Numbered from the stretch's first letter, positions 26,641 to 36,225 are shown. The stretch is 64,000 bases of DNA from Candidatus Helarchaeota archaeon (GCA_013375455.1 JABXJT010000014.1:1-64000), one strand, 5' to 3'. Numbers and translations: made by a program. Notes: generated by a model not told the origin, from the letters alone.

Positions 26641-29178
26641 TTAGCTTTTGATTTCTTCATATTTTGCTTTTTCTTCTTCTTCTCTCTCTTTGGCCCGGCG
26701 TTTTTGTTTCTCGGCTTCGACTTTTGCTTTAGCTTTTTCGAGTTTTTCTTTTTCCTGTAATTTAGCTAACCTCTTTTTCTCCGCTTTTTCCTCAGCAGTT
26801 CTTCTGAAAAGAGTTCCAAACCACCCTTTCACTTTTTTCAATCGAGGTGCTTGTAACGTGTAAGCGGAATACTTACGGACATCGGTCTTGCATACTTCAC
26901 AATTCCAACGAGGTGCATCATATATGTAACCACATTTTGGACAAATTCGTTTTGATTCCATTGCCGGGATGCCTTTCCCTTCCTCAGGAGGGACTTTCTC
27001 TGGCCACCGTGGGGGCGTAACTTCCTCTTCGCGATAAAGTAGCTGCTCATTTTCAACGTTATCCACGCCATATGGGTACCTTAAGAAATTCCATGGAATA
27101 TTTGCGAGGTAATCCGCACATGCCCGTCGAAATGGGGCAGGTACATCTGTGAAGAAATCCACAGTCCAATCAGATATTTCTTTTTTAGGGGGGTCCCTGA
27201 TAACTACGAGTTCGTCTTCCACGGGCCGATAAACCTTCCTCGTCCAAAAAGCAAGGAGCGAGAAAAAATCTCTAACAGCCTTCTTTAATTTATCCCAAAA
27301 ATAGGATAATAATTGTCTAACAGTTTTAATTTCTAAATATTTCTGGTATTCTTTCTTATGTAAAACATAATAAACTGGCGTGTGAAAATTCACCGAAAAA
27401 TTCACGCCAATCAGTAAATCTTTCGATTTTGGAATTCTTGTCCAAATCTCCCGCCAGTGGTAATCTCCGACTAACCATTCTGCGATGCCAGTTTTTGCAT
27501 TAACCCATACATCCATGCGTTCAATATCCTCATGGTAGATTTGACTGGATGAAACGGTGAATTCTCCGGGAAATTCATAGGCGTAGCGAAAGACCCAATA
27601 AGCTTTGTCGTCTAACCACACGGGCTCATCTTCTGGGTCCTTAAAAACTTTGATATCTTTGTGATAGAAGTAGGTATTGAAGTTCTGTACACCTAATACC
27701 TGAATACTCGATATCCCTACGATAGCGGTAACTGCCATCAAATAGATGAGGTTCGTATTCAGCATTAGAATAAAGGTGTCTAGATTGGCAGTGCTCACGG
27801 CAATCAAGGCTCCTTGAATGAGATAGGAAACGAACCAAGCCGCAAGAAAAACACCAACAAACATTCCAATATAGGCAATCGAGAACTCAGGATGATCTTC
27901 AAGGACCTTTGTCATCCGTTTTGAAATGTACAAATAGAATAGTATCAGCAAGCCAACGGTTAGTCCCGCTGAAATTGCAGCAATGATCACCGGCCAAGTG
28001 ATAGCAGGAAGACCTGCAATCGTGAATATCAACGATATTATGAAATAGGCTACAACGCCTCCAGAAATGATTAATAAGATTGGTCGTAACAATTTGGCTA
28101 ATTGTGCTTTTAAAGCATAACCTAATAAATTCCATTTTGGTTGAAATTGTTCCCGTAACTTATTTGGATTTTTAAATCTCCCTATCTTTTCCCTTTCCGC
28201 AAACTTCTCAAGATAGACTTCGACCTCATTCTCATCAATAATATTCAATCGAATTTCATGTTTTGGACGAAACCCCATCTTTACGTCCATTCTGTTATAG
28301 AACACGACTTTATCTCCCCGCGTTTCATATTCCATGAAGGCATTCTTCCCCAAAAGCATCATTATTGAAAGGCGATCTCGATAGACATAGGCCGCATCGA
28401 TGGGCGTCGTGAGCGTGATAGGTGGTTTAGTGTATTGTTTATATTTTCCAAGCAAACCGAACAATCCACCGAATATACATCCCATGAGCAGCAAAAGTTC
28501 GATTACTCCCGCCTTTGGATGGGCTACAGACCATATTACCCATTCCAGGTTAAATTCCGAATTCGTTAATCCCCACACGCAAAATGCAATGAAAGGAACT
28601 AAACTGAAATTCAGGAAAAAGCTCGCCCAGAACCGCTTGGAAAGATATCCTATCACTGCCGTATTCACGATTACAAACAAGACTGGAATGATAAGTCCCC
28701 CGTTTTGCAGCGGGAGCGCGGCGGGAGTGGCATACATCACGCTTCCAAAGATCACCGTTCCTATGATAACCGCTCCCGTATAGAAAAAGACTAAATTTCG
28801 GTGCTCAATCTCCCCTAATGATTCAATAACAATCTTGTGAATTGCAAATTGGGTGATTATTATGGCGGCAATCCCCAGGAAAATGAGCGTGTAGATAACA
28901 TGCCACTCTAATTTTAAACTCCCGGCAATCGCCAACCCTACGTAATAACCTCCAAACGCAATCCCGATGAGTGCGAGTCCCAACTTCGTACGACTAATGA
29001 AAATAATCATGAAAAAATAGACCGCGGGAAAAATGATCCATAATACTGGATTTTCAATTCCAGTCAAATTATATATCAATGTCGAAACAATCGCTAACGC
29101 AAATAAAGATCCAGCGAAAATAATGAAATATTTTTTGATGTTGTCTTTAATCGCCTCAAAAATGTCATTTAATGTCAA
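26641..29178 (-). CDS. Large multi-pass membrane protein with zinc ribbon and charged coiled-coil tail
   Basis: The 845-residue protein has about ten membrane segments in its first 240 residues, a soluble part with beta structure (YVYRDRLSIMMLLGKNAFME), then at least four more segments (about 355-495), and a large soluble C-terminal half. That half contains VWVNAKTGIAEWLVGDYHWR, a zinc ribbon (CPKCGYIYDAP with CEVC, near residue 745) and a final 70-residue stretch almost entirely of K, E, R and A that should form a long helix or coiled coil. I do not recognise a family. The layout suggests a membrane platform exposing a protein-binding tail. It is monocistronic, with a long AT-rich region upstream. 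Confidence 0.68.
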   Translation of the reverse strand: MTLNDIFEAIKDNIKKYFIIFAGSLFALAIVSTLIYNLTGIENPVLWIIFPAVYFFMIIFISRTKLGLALIGIAFGGYYVGLAIAGSLKLEWHVIYTLIFLGIAAIIITQFAIHKIVIESLGEIEHRNLVFFYTGAVIIGTVIFGSVMYATPAALPLQNGGLIIPVLFVIVNTAVIGYLSKRFWASFFLNFSLVPFIAFCVWGLTNSEFNLEWVIWSVAHPKAGVIELLLLMGCIFGGLFGLLGKYKQYTKPPITLTTPIDAAYVYRDRLSIMMLLGKNAFMEYETRGDKVVFYNRMDVKMGFRPKHEIRLNIIDENEVEVYLEKFAEREKIGRFKNPNKLREQFQPKWNLLGYALKAQLAKLLRPILLIISGGVVAYFIISLIFTIAGLPAITWPVIIAAISAGLTVGLLILFYLYISKRMTKVLEDHPEFSIAYIGMFVGVFLAAWFVSYLIQGALIAVSTANLDTFILMLNTNLIYLMAVTAIVGISSIQVLGVQNFNTYFYHKDIKVFKDPEDEPVWLDDKAYWVFRYAYEFPGEFTVSSSQIYHEDIERMDVWVNAKTGIAEWLVGDYHWREIWTRIPKSKDLLIGVNFSVNFHTPVYYVLHKKEYQKYLEIKTVRQLLSYFWDKLKKAVRDFFSLLAFWTRKVYRPVEDELVVIRDPPKKEISDWTVDFFTDVPAPFRRACADYLANIPWNFLRYPYGVDNVENEQLLYREEEVTPPRWPEKVPPEEGKGIPAMESKRICPKCGYIYDAPRWNCEVCKTDVRKYSAYTLQAPRLKKVKGWFGTLFRRTAEEKAEKKRLAKLQEKEKLEKAKAKVEAEKQKRRAKEREEEEKAKYEEIKS

Positions 29179-29698
29179 ATCTCTTGCTCTCCTACTCTAA
29201 CTTCAGTAAAAAAAATCTTTCCGAATTTATAATATCTAAAATTGAAGACCATATAAGTCTTCTTTATTTCATTAATTATATTGTCTTTCACGTGAACCGT
29301 GGCGGAAATAATAAAGCCTCAAAAAGTTAAAATCAATTTGTTAATTAATAAATAAAATCTAAAATTTTAAATTTTAATACAAGTTTTCAATTTTTTTACA
29401 GCTTGAATTCAATTGGACTAAAAATTGATGTTCTTGGAAAAACAATGTAACAAGCCCAACAGTAAAGGAAATTTATTCTTGATAGAGCCTCCTAACATAA
29501 AAAGCCTTCGATTATTAAAAAAGTTGGGATATCTAAAAATAGTTGGGCAAAAAGTTACTTAAATTAACTGCAGTACAATTAATTCGAGTTTGTGAATTTT
29601 ACGCTTATCTCTTTTTCCATTTGTAAATTGTAGCGTGGTGGTGTTATCAAAAAAATGATCAGGAGTAGAAATTTTAAAGGGAGATGTATGATGAGCCA
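29179..29698. other. AT-rich intergenic region of 520 bases
   Basis: The region contains the upstream control sequences of the large membrane-protein gene and the 3' side of the next reverse-strand gene. The only open frame of note is 44 codons at 29428-29562 (plus), without recognised similarity. No RNA gene or repeat is evident. Confidence 0.5.
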
Positions 29699-30442
29699 TT
29701 ATTGACCTAGCCACTTTATGATGTTCACCGCTAAGATGATATGATCGGGTTTAGCCATTCCGAAGGGCATTGATATTTTCATCAAACTCATCCGCAGAAA
29801 CACGTTAGGGGACCCTATAGCCACCACTTTACCCGTTCCATATTGAACAGCGGCTAAAACCACGCAATTCGGAGGTGTCGTGTCTTCATCGGATATGGCA
29901 ATTGCTTGGACCTCTCCTGCAATTTCTAAGGGTACACCCAAATAAATTAACTCGGAGATCCCTGCCACTATTGGATGGGGTGCGAATTTAGTAATGAGCG
30001 GAACGGATTGAACATGGCGCTCTTTTATAAATTTTGTTGTTTCTTTCATGTGGTTTTTTCCGGCTTCTATCGGTTCATGCTTGAAGGTAATTCCAAACTG
30101 TGGTGCCAAGCTATTTAACCGCTCCAAATCGTAAGATTTTCCTAGAGACGGCGAATAATTCACCCCACCTATTATAAATAAACCGCCACCTTCAGAAACA
30201 AAGTCTGTTAGAGATTGAATTTCCCCTGGACGGATGTCCTTCAGACCTAATCCAATGACTGCAATGTCATACCCTTTTAGATCGGGACCTGTAATGGACC
30301 CTTTCTTGAAACTTTTAAATCGGTGTCCATTCTCTTTTAACACCCTTTCAAAGTCCGAAAAAAGCTTAATTCCCCCTAGCCTACTTATCCGAAATTGCTC
30401 TCCGTGGTTCTCCATTACCAATATATTAGAAATGTCATTCAT
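29699..30442 (-). CDS. GIFT-domain (GldG/IFT52-like, GATase1-like) protein
   Basis: The 247-residue soluble protein has a flavodoxin-like/class I glutamine amidotransferase-like fold: KGYDIAVIGLGLKDIRPGEI, LTDFVSEGGGLFIIGGVN and the late GTGKVVAIGSPNVF. This matches the GIFT domain found in GldG gliding proteins, ABC-associated proteins and the ciliary protein IFT52. No catalytic cysteine is seen at the expected nucleophile elbow, so it is probably a binding module. No transporter genes are next to it. Assignment rests on pattern only. Confidence 0.55.
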   Translation of the reverse strand: MNDISNILVMENHGEQFRISRLGGIKLFSDFERVLKENGHRFKSFKKGSITGPDLKGYDIAVIGLGLKDIRPGEIQSLTDFVSEGGGLFIIGGVNYSPSLGKSYDLERLNSLAPQFGITFKHEPIEAGKNHMKETTKFIKERHVQSVPLITKFAPHPIVAGISELIYLGVPLEIAGEVQAIAISDEDTTPPNCVVLAAVQYGTGKVVAIGSPNVFLRMSLMKISMPFGMAKPDHIILAVNIIKWLGQ

Positions 30443-30690
30443 CCCCTCTGGAATTCATCATCTAAATAATAAAATACACGCCTCATCTCAACACTTCGCT
30501 TGAAATACTTCAATAAATCATTGTATAAAAAGATAGGTATTAACCACGCATTGAGATCAAATTACCAATTGATTTAAATTCTTAAACCTCACCCTAAAAA
30601 AATTACCATTTCATGCATTAACAGCATCATAGCACGACTTTCGAGGAAGATGTTCCCATACACTTTTTTAAAATATTAACTACCTTAAGC

Positions 30691-30792
30691 ATTTGGGAAG
30701 CTAGACCCCGTAACATTAGAGCAGGTCATTGGTGTCCAAAGTGTGCAGACAAAATACGAGCAAAAAAATTAAGGGATCAGAAACATAAATAA
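30691..30792 (+). pseudogene. Fragment of a treble-clef/zinc-ribbon (DUF4379-like) gene
   Basis: In frame the segment reads IWEARPRNIRAGHWCPKC, followed by a basic tail and a stop codon at 30790-30792. The form W-E-A-x-P-x-N-I-x-x-G-x-W-C-P-x-C is typical of probable zinc-ribbon repeats. There is no start codon and the upstream sequence is degraded, so this is a remnant. Confidence 0.5.
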
Positions 30793-30817
30793 AAAAATCT
30801 AAAACTTTTTTATTGAT

Positions 30818-31357
30818 TCATAATTCAAACTCGAAATGCCTTACTCCATAACTATCCTCTTTTTTAAATTTAAAGCTACTTTCTTGCATGAGTTGCAATA
30901 TTTTTCGATTTTCCAGAAAAACAGTGCCATGAACTTTTTTGATCTTCCGTTTAATTAAAATTTGGAGGAGAAAAAAAAGCAATTTTGTACCGAGCCCCCT
31001 CCCTTGCCAAGCGTCTGCTACCGCAACCGCGAGTTCTGCAGAATCAGGGGGTGGATCTAAAATGAATCGGGCTACTCCGATCATTTTTTCGTGTCCACCT
31101 TCTTCTAAAATCGCTACGATCGCGAAATTGTTCACGTAATCAACGTCAGTATATGTTTTAATCATTTCTGGAGTGGGTTCTCGATTACTTGTAAAAAATC
31201 GGTAATATTTACTCATGGAACTTAGCGAATTATAGAGTTCAACCCATATTTTCGCGTCTGACGGTTTAATTGGGCGTAAAAAAACTTTTGTCCCATCTCG
31301 TATCCGAACCCACTTTTCAAATTTTTTCGGATAAACTCCCAGTTCTGCTTTACTCAT
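30818..31357 (-). CDS. GNAT family N-acetyltransferase
   Basis: The 179-residue protein starts at the second Met (MSKAELGV, 31357), because GTGAGGA precedes it; the outer ATG at 31372 has no such site. GNAT features are RDGTKVFLRPIKPSDAKIWV at the start, the strand ELAVAVADAWQGRGLGTKLL with the acetyl-CoA-binding R/Q-x-x-G-x-G/A pattern, and KVHGTVFLENRKILQLMQES. The opening resembles the GNAT domain fused to acetyl-CoA synthetases and PatZ-type lysine acetyltransferases, so a protein substrate is possible. It is divergent from the acyl-CoA dehydrogenase gene. Confidence 0.87.
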   Translation of the reverse strand: MSKAELGVYPKKFEKWVRIRDGTKVFLRPIKPSDAKIWVELYNSLSSMSKYYRFFTSNREPTPEMIKTYTDVDYVNNFAIVAILEEGGHEKMIGVARFILDPPPDSAELAVAVADAWQGRGLGTKLLFFLLQILIKRKIKKVHGTVFLENRKILQLMQESSFKFKKEDSYGVRHFEFEL

Positions 31358-31517
31358 ATTCCTCACATACACGTGTTTGTTTTAGTTTAAATAATTTAGC
31401 CACAGTATTTCTCTTCTTAGAAGAGGGAAATCCTCAAAAAGGTCAACACTAAACGTTCCATCACTAATTCACATTTATATATAGGACTGATAAATAACAG
31501 GAAAAGGTGAATTGATT

Positions 31518-33095
31518 ATGGTAATAGAAAGTTTTTTTTTCTGGACAGATGAACAGAAGGAATTCGCGAAGGATGTTGATGCATTTGTAAATTCTCATGT
31601 CCAAGATTCAGAAGAGGCATATTGGGCAAAACGCTTTCCTTATAAAGTAATGGAAAAAGTCGCTGATAAAGGATATATGGGTGCAGGTGTCCCCAAGGAA
31701 TACGGTGGGTTAGATCTAGGCGCCATTGGGTCTTGTATTGTGGCCGAAGGGCTTGGACGATTATATGCGGTTGGACACGTATTTGTGGTCTCAATGCTTG
31801 GAGGATTACACCAGCTACTTGTTTTTGGAACTGAATCACAAAAAAAGAAGTATCTCACACAAATTGCAGAAGGAAAAGTCATGGGGGCAGTTTGTATCAC
31901 CGAACCCTTTGCAGGCTCAGATGCTGCAAATGTTTATACGACTGCAGAGAAAGATGGCGATAAATGGGTCATAAATGGAAAGAAACGGATGATTACTGCC
32001 GCAGGTGTTGCAGGACGGTATTTTGTCTATGTTAAAACTAGCGATGATCCCGAAGATCGACGTCAATATCGGCATATTACAGCTTTTGTGATAGATCGTG
32101 GCATTAAAGGCTTCACTCTAGAAAAAATTAATGCCCTTGTAGGATTCGATAACGTACCAAATGGTTATCTGGATTTCGACAATGTTGAGATTTCAGATGA
32201 ACAGCGAGTAGGCGAAGTGGGTCAGGGTTGGCAAGTTATGATGTCAGGTCTTAACTTTGAGCGGCTCATCGGGGCTGCCGTCGTTGGCGGCGGGCTCGCT
32301 GATATTATTAAATTGACTAACCATTACATGGAACGCCGGGTTCAATTTCGAAGTCAAGTTAAACGCTTTACCAACCTACAATTTGATTTTGCAGATATCA
32401 TAAAGAAATACTACATTTCACGACTCATCAGTTACTACTCTGCATATTTGTTAGACCACAATAAAGAGCTAAAACTTACAGAATTTGAGACTGGAACTTG
32501 GGCATCGATTGCTAAGATCTATAACACTGAATCAGCACGCGAAGTTGGTTTGGCTGCCGTCCAAATAACTGGCGGTGATGGCTTATGCCGCTTCTATCCC
32601 ATCGAACGCTTAGTTAGAGAAGCTAAAATTGGCGAAATTGTGGCAGGCACTACTGAAGTTCAAAAAATGATTATTTACCGTATGTCCCTACAGAAACGGG
32701 GATTCTTAGATCTCAAACAACGATTCAAAATTCATCCAGAAATGGGTGTGCCTATTGCTACGTCGGAACCCTCTCCATGGGAGGGCAAAGATGTTAACGA
32801 GGAAAATATCTTAAAAATATTGGCTGAAGACTTCAAGTGCAATCCTGGTTTATACATGACCCCCGATGACATTAAAAACAATCTTAAAGGTAGTCGGAAG
32901 AAAATCCTGGAAGCTCTTGAAGAACTGGAAAAAAAGGACTTAATCGTCACTTTACGCCATCCAAAGAGCCAGAAACTTCTTCTTGCGAAAGCAAATTATG
33001 ACGGACTACGGAAAGCCTATCCCAAGGAGTTCTACCGCTGGTTCCCCGATTGGGTCAAAGAAGACGAATTCATGATGGAAATGACCAAATTCTAA
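31518..33095 (+). CDS. Acyl-CoA dehydrogenase with a 130-residue C-terminal winged-helix-like extension
   Basis: ATG 31518 has GGTGA about 9 bases upstream and is preferred to TTG 31512. Residues 1-395 form a standard FAD acyl-CoA dehydrogenase: GYMGAGVPKEYGGLDLG, MGAVCITEPFAGSDAANV (FAD/substrate loop), GGDGLCRFYPIERLVREAKI and EIVAGTTEVQ. The position of the usual EGT catalytic glutamate is alanine, as in isovaleryl-CoA-type enzymes that take the base from another helix. The last 130 residues are extra and include a winged-helix-like stretch (TPDDIKNNLKGSRKKILEAL, EKKDLIVTLRHP). Electrons would go to an ETF-type acceptor. Confidence 0.9.
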   Translation: MVIESFFFWTDEQKEFAKDVDAFVNSHVQDSEEAYWAKRFPYKVMEKVADKGYMGAGVPKEYGGLDLGAIGSCIVAEGLGRLYAVGHVFVVSMLGGLHQLLVFGTESQKKKYLTQIAEGKVMGAVCITEPFAGSDAANVYTTAEKDGDKWVINGKKRMITAAGVAGRYFVYVKTSDDPEDRRQYRHITAFVIDRGIKGFTLEKINALVGFDNVPNGYLDFDNVEISDEQRVGEVGQGWQVMMSGLNFERLIGAAVVGGGLADIIKLTNHYMERRVQFRSQVKRFTNLQFDFADIIKKYYISRLISYYSAYLLDHNKELKLTEFETGTWASIAKIYNTESAREVGLAAVQITGGDGLCRFYPIERLVREAKIGEIVAGTTEVQKMIIYRMSLQKRGFLDLKQRFKIHPEMGVPIATSEPSPWEGKDVNEENILKILAEDFKCNPGLYMTPDDIKNNLKGSRKKILEALEELEKKDLIVTLRHPKSQKLLLAKANYDGLRKAYPKEFYRWFPDWVKEDEFMMEMTKF

Positions 33096-33132
33096 TCTTT
33101 CCTCTTTTTTTAAGAAAAAGTTAAAAAAAGTA

Positions 33133-33336
33133 TTAGGGTGGCTTTGCGTCCTTCCGCGATTCGGTTGCCGGTTTCCCTTCAATTCCCCAATGAGACTTGG
33201 GAATTTCATGAATAATGACTTCAACGGCGTGACGCGGGATGCCTAAATTTACGAAGACCTCAGTAATACCACCAATAACCTTTGGAATGTTTCCTTCTGA
33301 AAATCCCTTCCATAAATGGACATGAACAACAGGCAT
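33133..33336 (-). CDS. 4-oxalocrotonate tautomerase-like protein
   Basis: The 67-residue protein begins MPVVHVHLWKGFSEG; after Met removal Pro-1 is the catalytic base of the tautomerase superfamily. IPRHAVEVIIHEIPKSHWGI is the usual second half of the fold. The small subunit would form a hexamer or trimer. Its tail (PATESRKDAKPP) is slightly longer than in most members. It converges with the acyl-CoA dehydrogenase gene; its substrate is unknown, although keto-enol chemistry would suit carboxylic acid breakdown. Confidence 0.82.
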   Translation of the reverse strand: MPVVHVHLWKGFSEGNIPKVIGGITEVFVNLGIPRHAVEVIIHEIPKSHWGIEGKPATESRKDAKPP

Positions 33337-33501
33337 TTAAATCTCCTTTTTGTTTTTAATATTCAATACTAATTCGTCATTAAAAATTCTAATAAAAATA
33401 TATATGTTGTGAATTTGATATTTACTTCCTAACGTATGAAGTGGTTTGAAAATGACTGAAGAAGAAACTTATCTCTTTTGAAAAGAAAGGTGTGGAATAA
33501 T

Positions 33502-34935
33502 ATGGTTAAACAGGAAGCGACCGTGGAGAAAGATGTGGACACCGCGTGGGATATAGCAATGAGATATTTTGATAGGAACGATTATAAAGTCAAGAGTCAG
33601 ACTCCCAAGAAGCAATTAATGGTAGAAAAAGGCAGCAAGGCGAAGTCTATTTTTTCAGGCGGATTGCCGGGGGGCGGGTTTGATTTGGATTATCGGACAA
33701 TTACAGTAAATTTCACACCAGTAGGGGCAAATTCGACACGCCTGCTAATTAATGCAAAATTTACATGGATCACCGCTGGGAAAGCTGGGCGAAAATCCTA
33801 CCTCAAGAGTGAGATCGAGTGGTTATTGAAAGATTTTGATGAAGAATATCAGGAAGAGTTCAAGAAAAAACAAGAAGGACGTGCTGAAGTTCAAGAAAAA
33901 CTTCAAAGCTGGGCAGTAAAACCTATCCGAATCATAACGGGACATGGACCCTCTATATTAAGCTGTGCCTTTTCACCGGATGGCACTCAAGCACTCTCCG
34001 CGTCATACAATGGAACTTTAAGGCTGTGGGATGTAAAAACAGGTACCTATTTTAGAATTTTCAAAGGTCATAAAAAACCCGTTACTAGTTGTGCATTTTC
34101 TTCGGACGGAACACGCATCGTATCTGCTTCTAAGGACAAGTTAGTGATCTTGTGGGATGTAAAGAGTGGAAAGAGACTTAAAGTCTTTAAGGGGCACGTG
34201 GATGATGTGAATAAATGCAGATTTTCTCCCGATGATACGCGAATCATATCTTGTAGTGATGATAAAACTCTTATACTTTGGGACGTCGAAAGTGGGAAGA
34301 GGATTTCAACGCTAGAAGGGCATAATTACCGAGTTAAAGATTGCGTGTTTTCCACGGATGGTTCATCAATTTTATCAGCATCAACGGAAAACACGTTAAG
34401 ACTATGGGATGCACAGACTGGAAAGTTAATCAAAACTTTCAACATAGAAGAGAGAGAAGGTCTTTATATTGAAGATCAACTATCGTGCACCATTTCGCCT
34501 GATGGCGCAACCGTTGTGGGAGGTAGTTCAAAAAATAACATTAGATTTTGGGATGTTGCAACAGGTCAATTAAAAAAAATAATAGAGGCAGAGGTAGGTG
34601 TAGTTGAAGGTGAATCGGAATGGACTTACGCTTGTACATTTTCCAATGATGGATCTTTACTATTTGCCTGCTTTGGTAATGGAGTAATTCGAGTGTGGGA
34701 TGCTCGGACTCATGATGGAATTAAAGTAATGAAGATCTCAGGATTTTTACGGGATTTTGCACTTTCTCCCGATGGATCACTCCTTCTATGTGGAGGTGGA
34801 GGGGAAGGCGATGATCAAGGGGTGGCACGGATGTCGATCATAGCTCTAGACTTGAAAAGGAACGTTTGTTCAGAATGTGGAAGAACATTAATTGCAAGTG
34901 ATAAATTTTGCCCCTCCTGTGGTAACAAGGTGTAA
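33502..34935 (+). CDS. Seven-blade WD40 protein with N-terminal beta domain and C-terminal zinc ribbon
   Basis: The start at ATG 33502 (GAAAGG upstream) gives 477 residues; TTG 33478 is the alternative. Residues 1-125 form a helix-plus-beta domain (DVDTAWDIAMRYFDRNDYKV, ANSTRLLINAKFTWI) that resembles a START/Bet v1-like or DUF fold. Seven WD40 units follow, with clear GH and WD dipeptides in the first four (IITGHG, LRLWDVKTG; FKGHVDDV, LILWDVESG; LEGHNYRV, LRLWDAQTG) and looser ones later. The end is a zinc ribbon (CSECGR, CPSCGN). WD40 propellers serve as protein scaffolds. A complex-forming role is inferred. Confidence 0.85.
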   Translation: MVKQEATVEKDVDTAWDIAMRYFDRNDYKVKSQTPKKQLMVEKGSKAKSIFSGGLPGGGFDLDYRTITVNFTPVGANSTRLLINAKFTWITAGKAGRKSYLKSEIEWLLKDFDEEYQEEFKKKQEGRAEVQEKLQSWAVKPIRIITGHGPSILSCAFSPDGTQALSASYNGTLRLWDVKTGTYFRIFKGHKKPVTSCAFSSDGTRIVSASKDKLVILWDVKSGKRLKVFKGHVDDVNKCRFSPDDTRIISCSDDKTLILWDVESGKRISTLEGHNYRVKDCVFSTDGSSILSASTENTLRLWDAQTGKLIKTFNIEEREGLYIEDQLSCTISPDGATVVGGSSKNNIRFWDVATGQLKKIIEAEVGVVEGESEWTYACTFSNDGSLLFACFGNGVIRVWDARTHDGIKVMKISGFLRDFALSPDGSLLLCGGGGEGDDQGVARMSIIALDLKRNVCSECGRTLIASDKFCPSCGNKV

Positions 34936-35032
34936 TGATAATAATCCGCCTACATAAAGCCATTTAGCAATTATTACTTCCTTTCAAAATATTTTAATGA
35001 TCATTTATCCTTCTTATAATAAGTGATTTACA

Positions 35033-36169
35033 ATGAGTGAAGAGAACGCTGATAAATATTACAGGAAAATTCGTGACACCCTTTTCATGCCGAAGGCGAA
35101 AGAAAGCTTGAAGTTATTAGAATTTTGGTTTTCCCCCGAAGAAGCCCAAATCCTTTCTAAATTCAATTCACCGATGTTGGATTCCTACTCAATTGAAAAA
35201 ATGGCCAAAAAAGTGAAATTTTCCGAGGATAAAGTTCAGGAAATCTTTACACGTTTAGAAAAGAAGGGGCTCCTCTTTAATTATATCAATAAAAAAGATA
35301 ATAATAAGTTGTATTATGCCCTTCCACCACTTTTTCCAGGACTATTCGAGTGGTTTTTTGCTAGCAAATACGTCAATCTGGATGAGAAGCGGGAGGGTGC
35401 GAAAATTTTTCATCAAGTTGAAGCCGAAGTTTTTCCCGCCTTTGCGTCTAATTACGAGATTTCGCGCGTAATTCCTGCAATAAATGGTGAAAAAGTTATC
35501 GAATTAGATCAACAAGTCGATGTAGGCAAGTCCCAAATCCTCTTATTTGAAGATGTGGAAAAAATTCTCGATAATTCCTGGTCCATTGCAGTGATGCCGT
35601 GTCCTTGCCGCATCTATCACGGGATTATTGGTGACGGATGCGATCGCCCAATTGATGTTTGCCTTAACCTCAATAGCGTTGCAGAATACGTGGATCGCGT
35701 TGGCATTGGGTGGAAGGTTAGCAAGGAAGAAGCCATCGAAATCCTCAAAAAAGCAGAAAAAGCAGGCCTAGTACACATTGCTAATAATCAATCAGATAAG
35801 CATTCTTTCATCTGTAACTGCTGCCCCGACTGCTGCGGCTTCTTATCGCTCTATAACAAGTTCAAATACCTGAAAGGGGCGGTCGCGAAGTCCAATTTCG
35901 AGCCACGTATCGATGATTCTCTCTGCATTCGATGCAAGAAATGCATAAAAATTTGCCCAGTGGATGCCATTTTCATTCAATACGGAGCTACAGAAGACCT
36001 CTCCGATGCGAAAATTGTCATCCGGAAAGATATCTGCATCGGGTGCGGGCTCTGCGCTTCCAATTGTCAAAAGGATGCAATTAGCCTAGTGAAAGTGCGG
36101 GATGATTCCGACCTGGAAAATCAGCTATGGGCCGCGGCAATGCGAAATCGGCAAGAGAAGCTCTATTGA
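35033..36169 (+). CDS. Winged-helix protein with two [4Fe-4S] ferredoxin clusters and extra cysteine motifs
   Basis: The 378-residue protein begins with a winged-helix-like region (SIEKMAKKVKFSEDKVQEIF, EKKGLLFNYINKKDNN; about 45-100). The middle holds cysteine groups MPCPCRIYHG, GCDRPIDVCLNL and ICNCCPDCCGFL, a pattern seen in archaeal Fe-S proteins. The C-terminus has a bicluster ferredoxin domain: CIRCKKCIKICPVDAIF and CIGCGLCASNCQKDAI. This looks like a redox-linked protein, perhaps an electron carrier with a protein-interaction or sensing N-terminus. Several archaea carry homologues of unknown partner. It is monocistronic. Confidence 0.85.
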   Translation: MSEENADKYYRKIRDTLFMPKAKESLKLLEFWFSPEEAQILSKFNSPMLDSYSIEKMAKKVKFSEDKVQEIFTRLEKKGLLFNYINKKDNNKLYYALPPLFPGLFEWFFASKYVNLDEKREGAKIFHQVEAEVFPAFASNYEISRVIPAINGEKVIELDQQVDVGKSQILLFEDVEKILDNSWSIAVMPCPCRIYHGIIGDGCDRPIDVCLNLNSVAEYVDRVGIGWKVSKEEAIEILKKAEKAGLVHIANNQSDKHSFICNCCPDCCGFLSLYNKFKYLKGAVAKSNFEPRIDDSLCIRCKKCIKICPVDAIFIQYGATEDLSDAKIVIRKDICIGCGLCASNCQKDAISLVKVRDDSDLENQLWAAAMRNRQEKLY

Positions 36170-36225
36170 TTCCAATTTTTTAATTCAAATTGAGGTAATC
36201 GTGCAAGTTTTAAACAGTTAATGGG

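Noticed and set aside
26434..26760. Forward ORF of 108 codons rich in F and S at the GH1 and membrane-protein gene ends
   Set aside because: It is the shadow of the K/E-rich tail of the reverse-strand protein and of the GH1 N-terminus.
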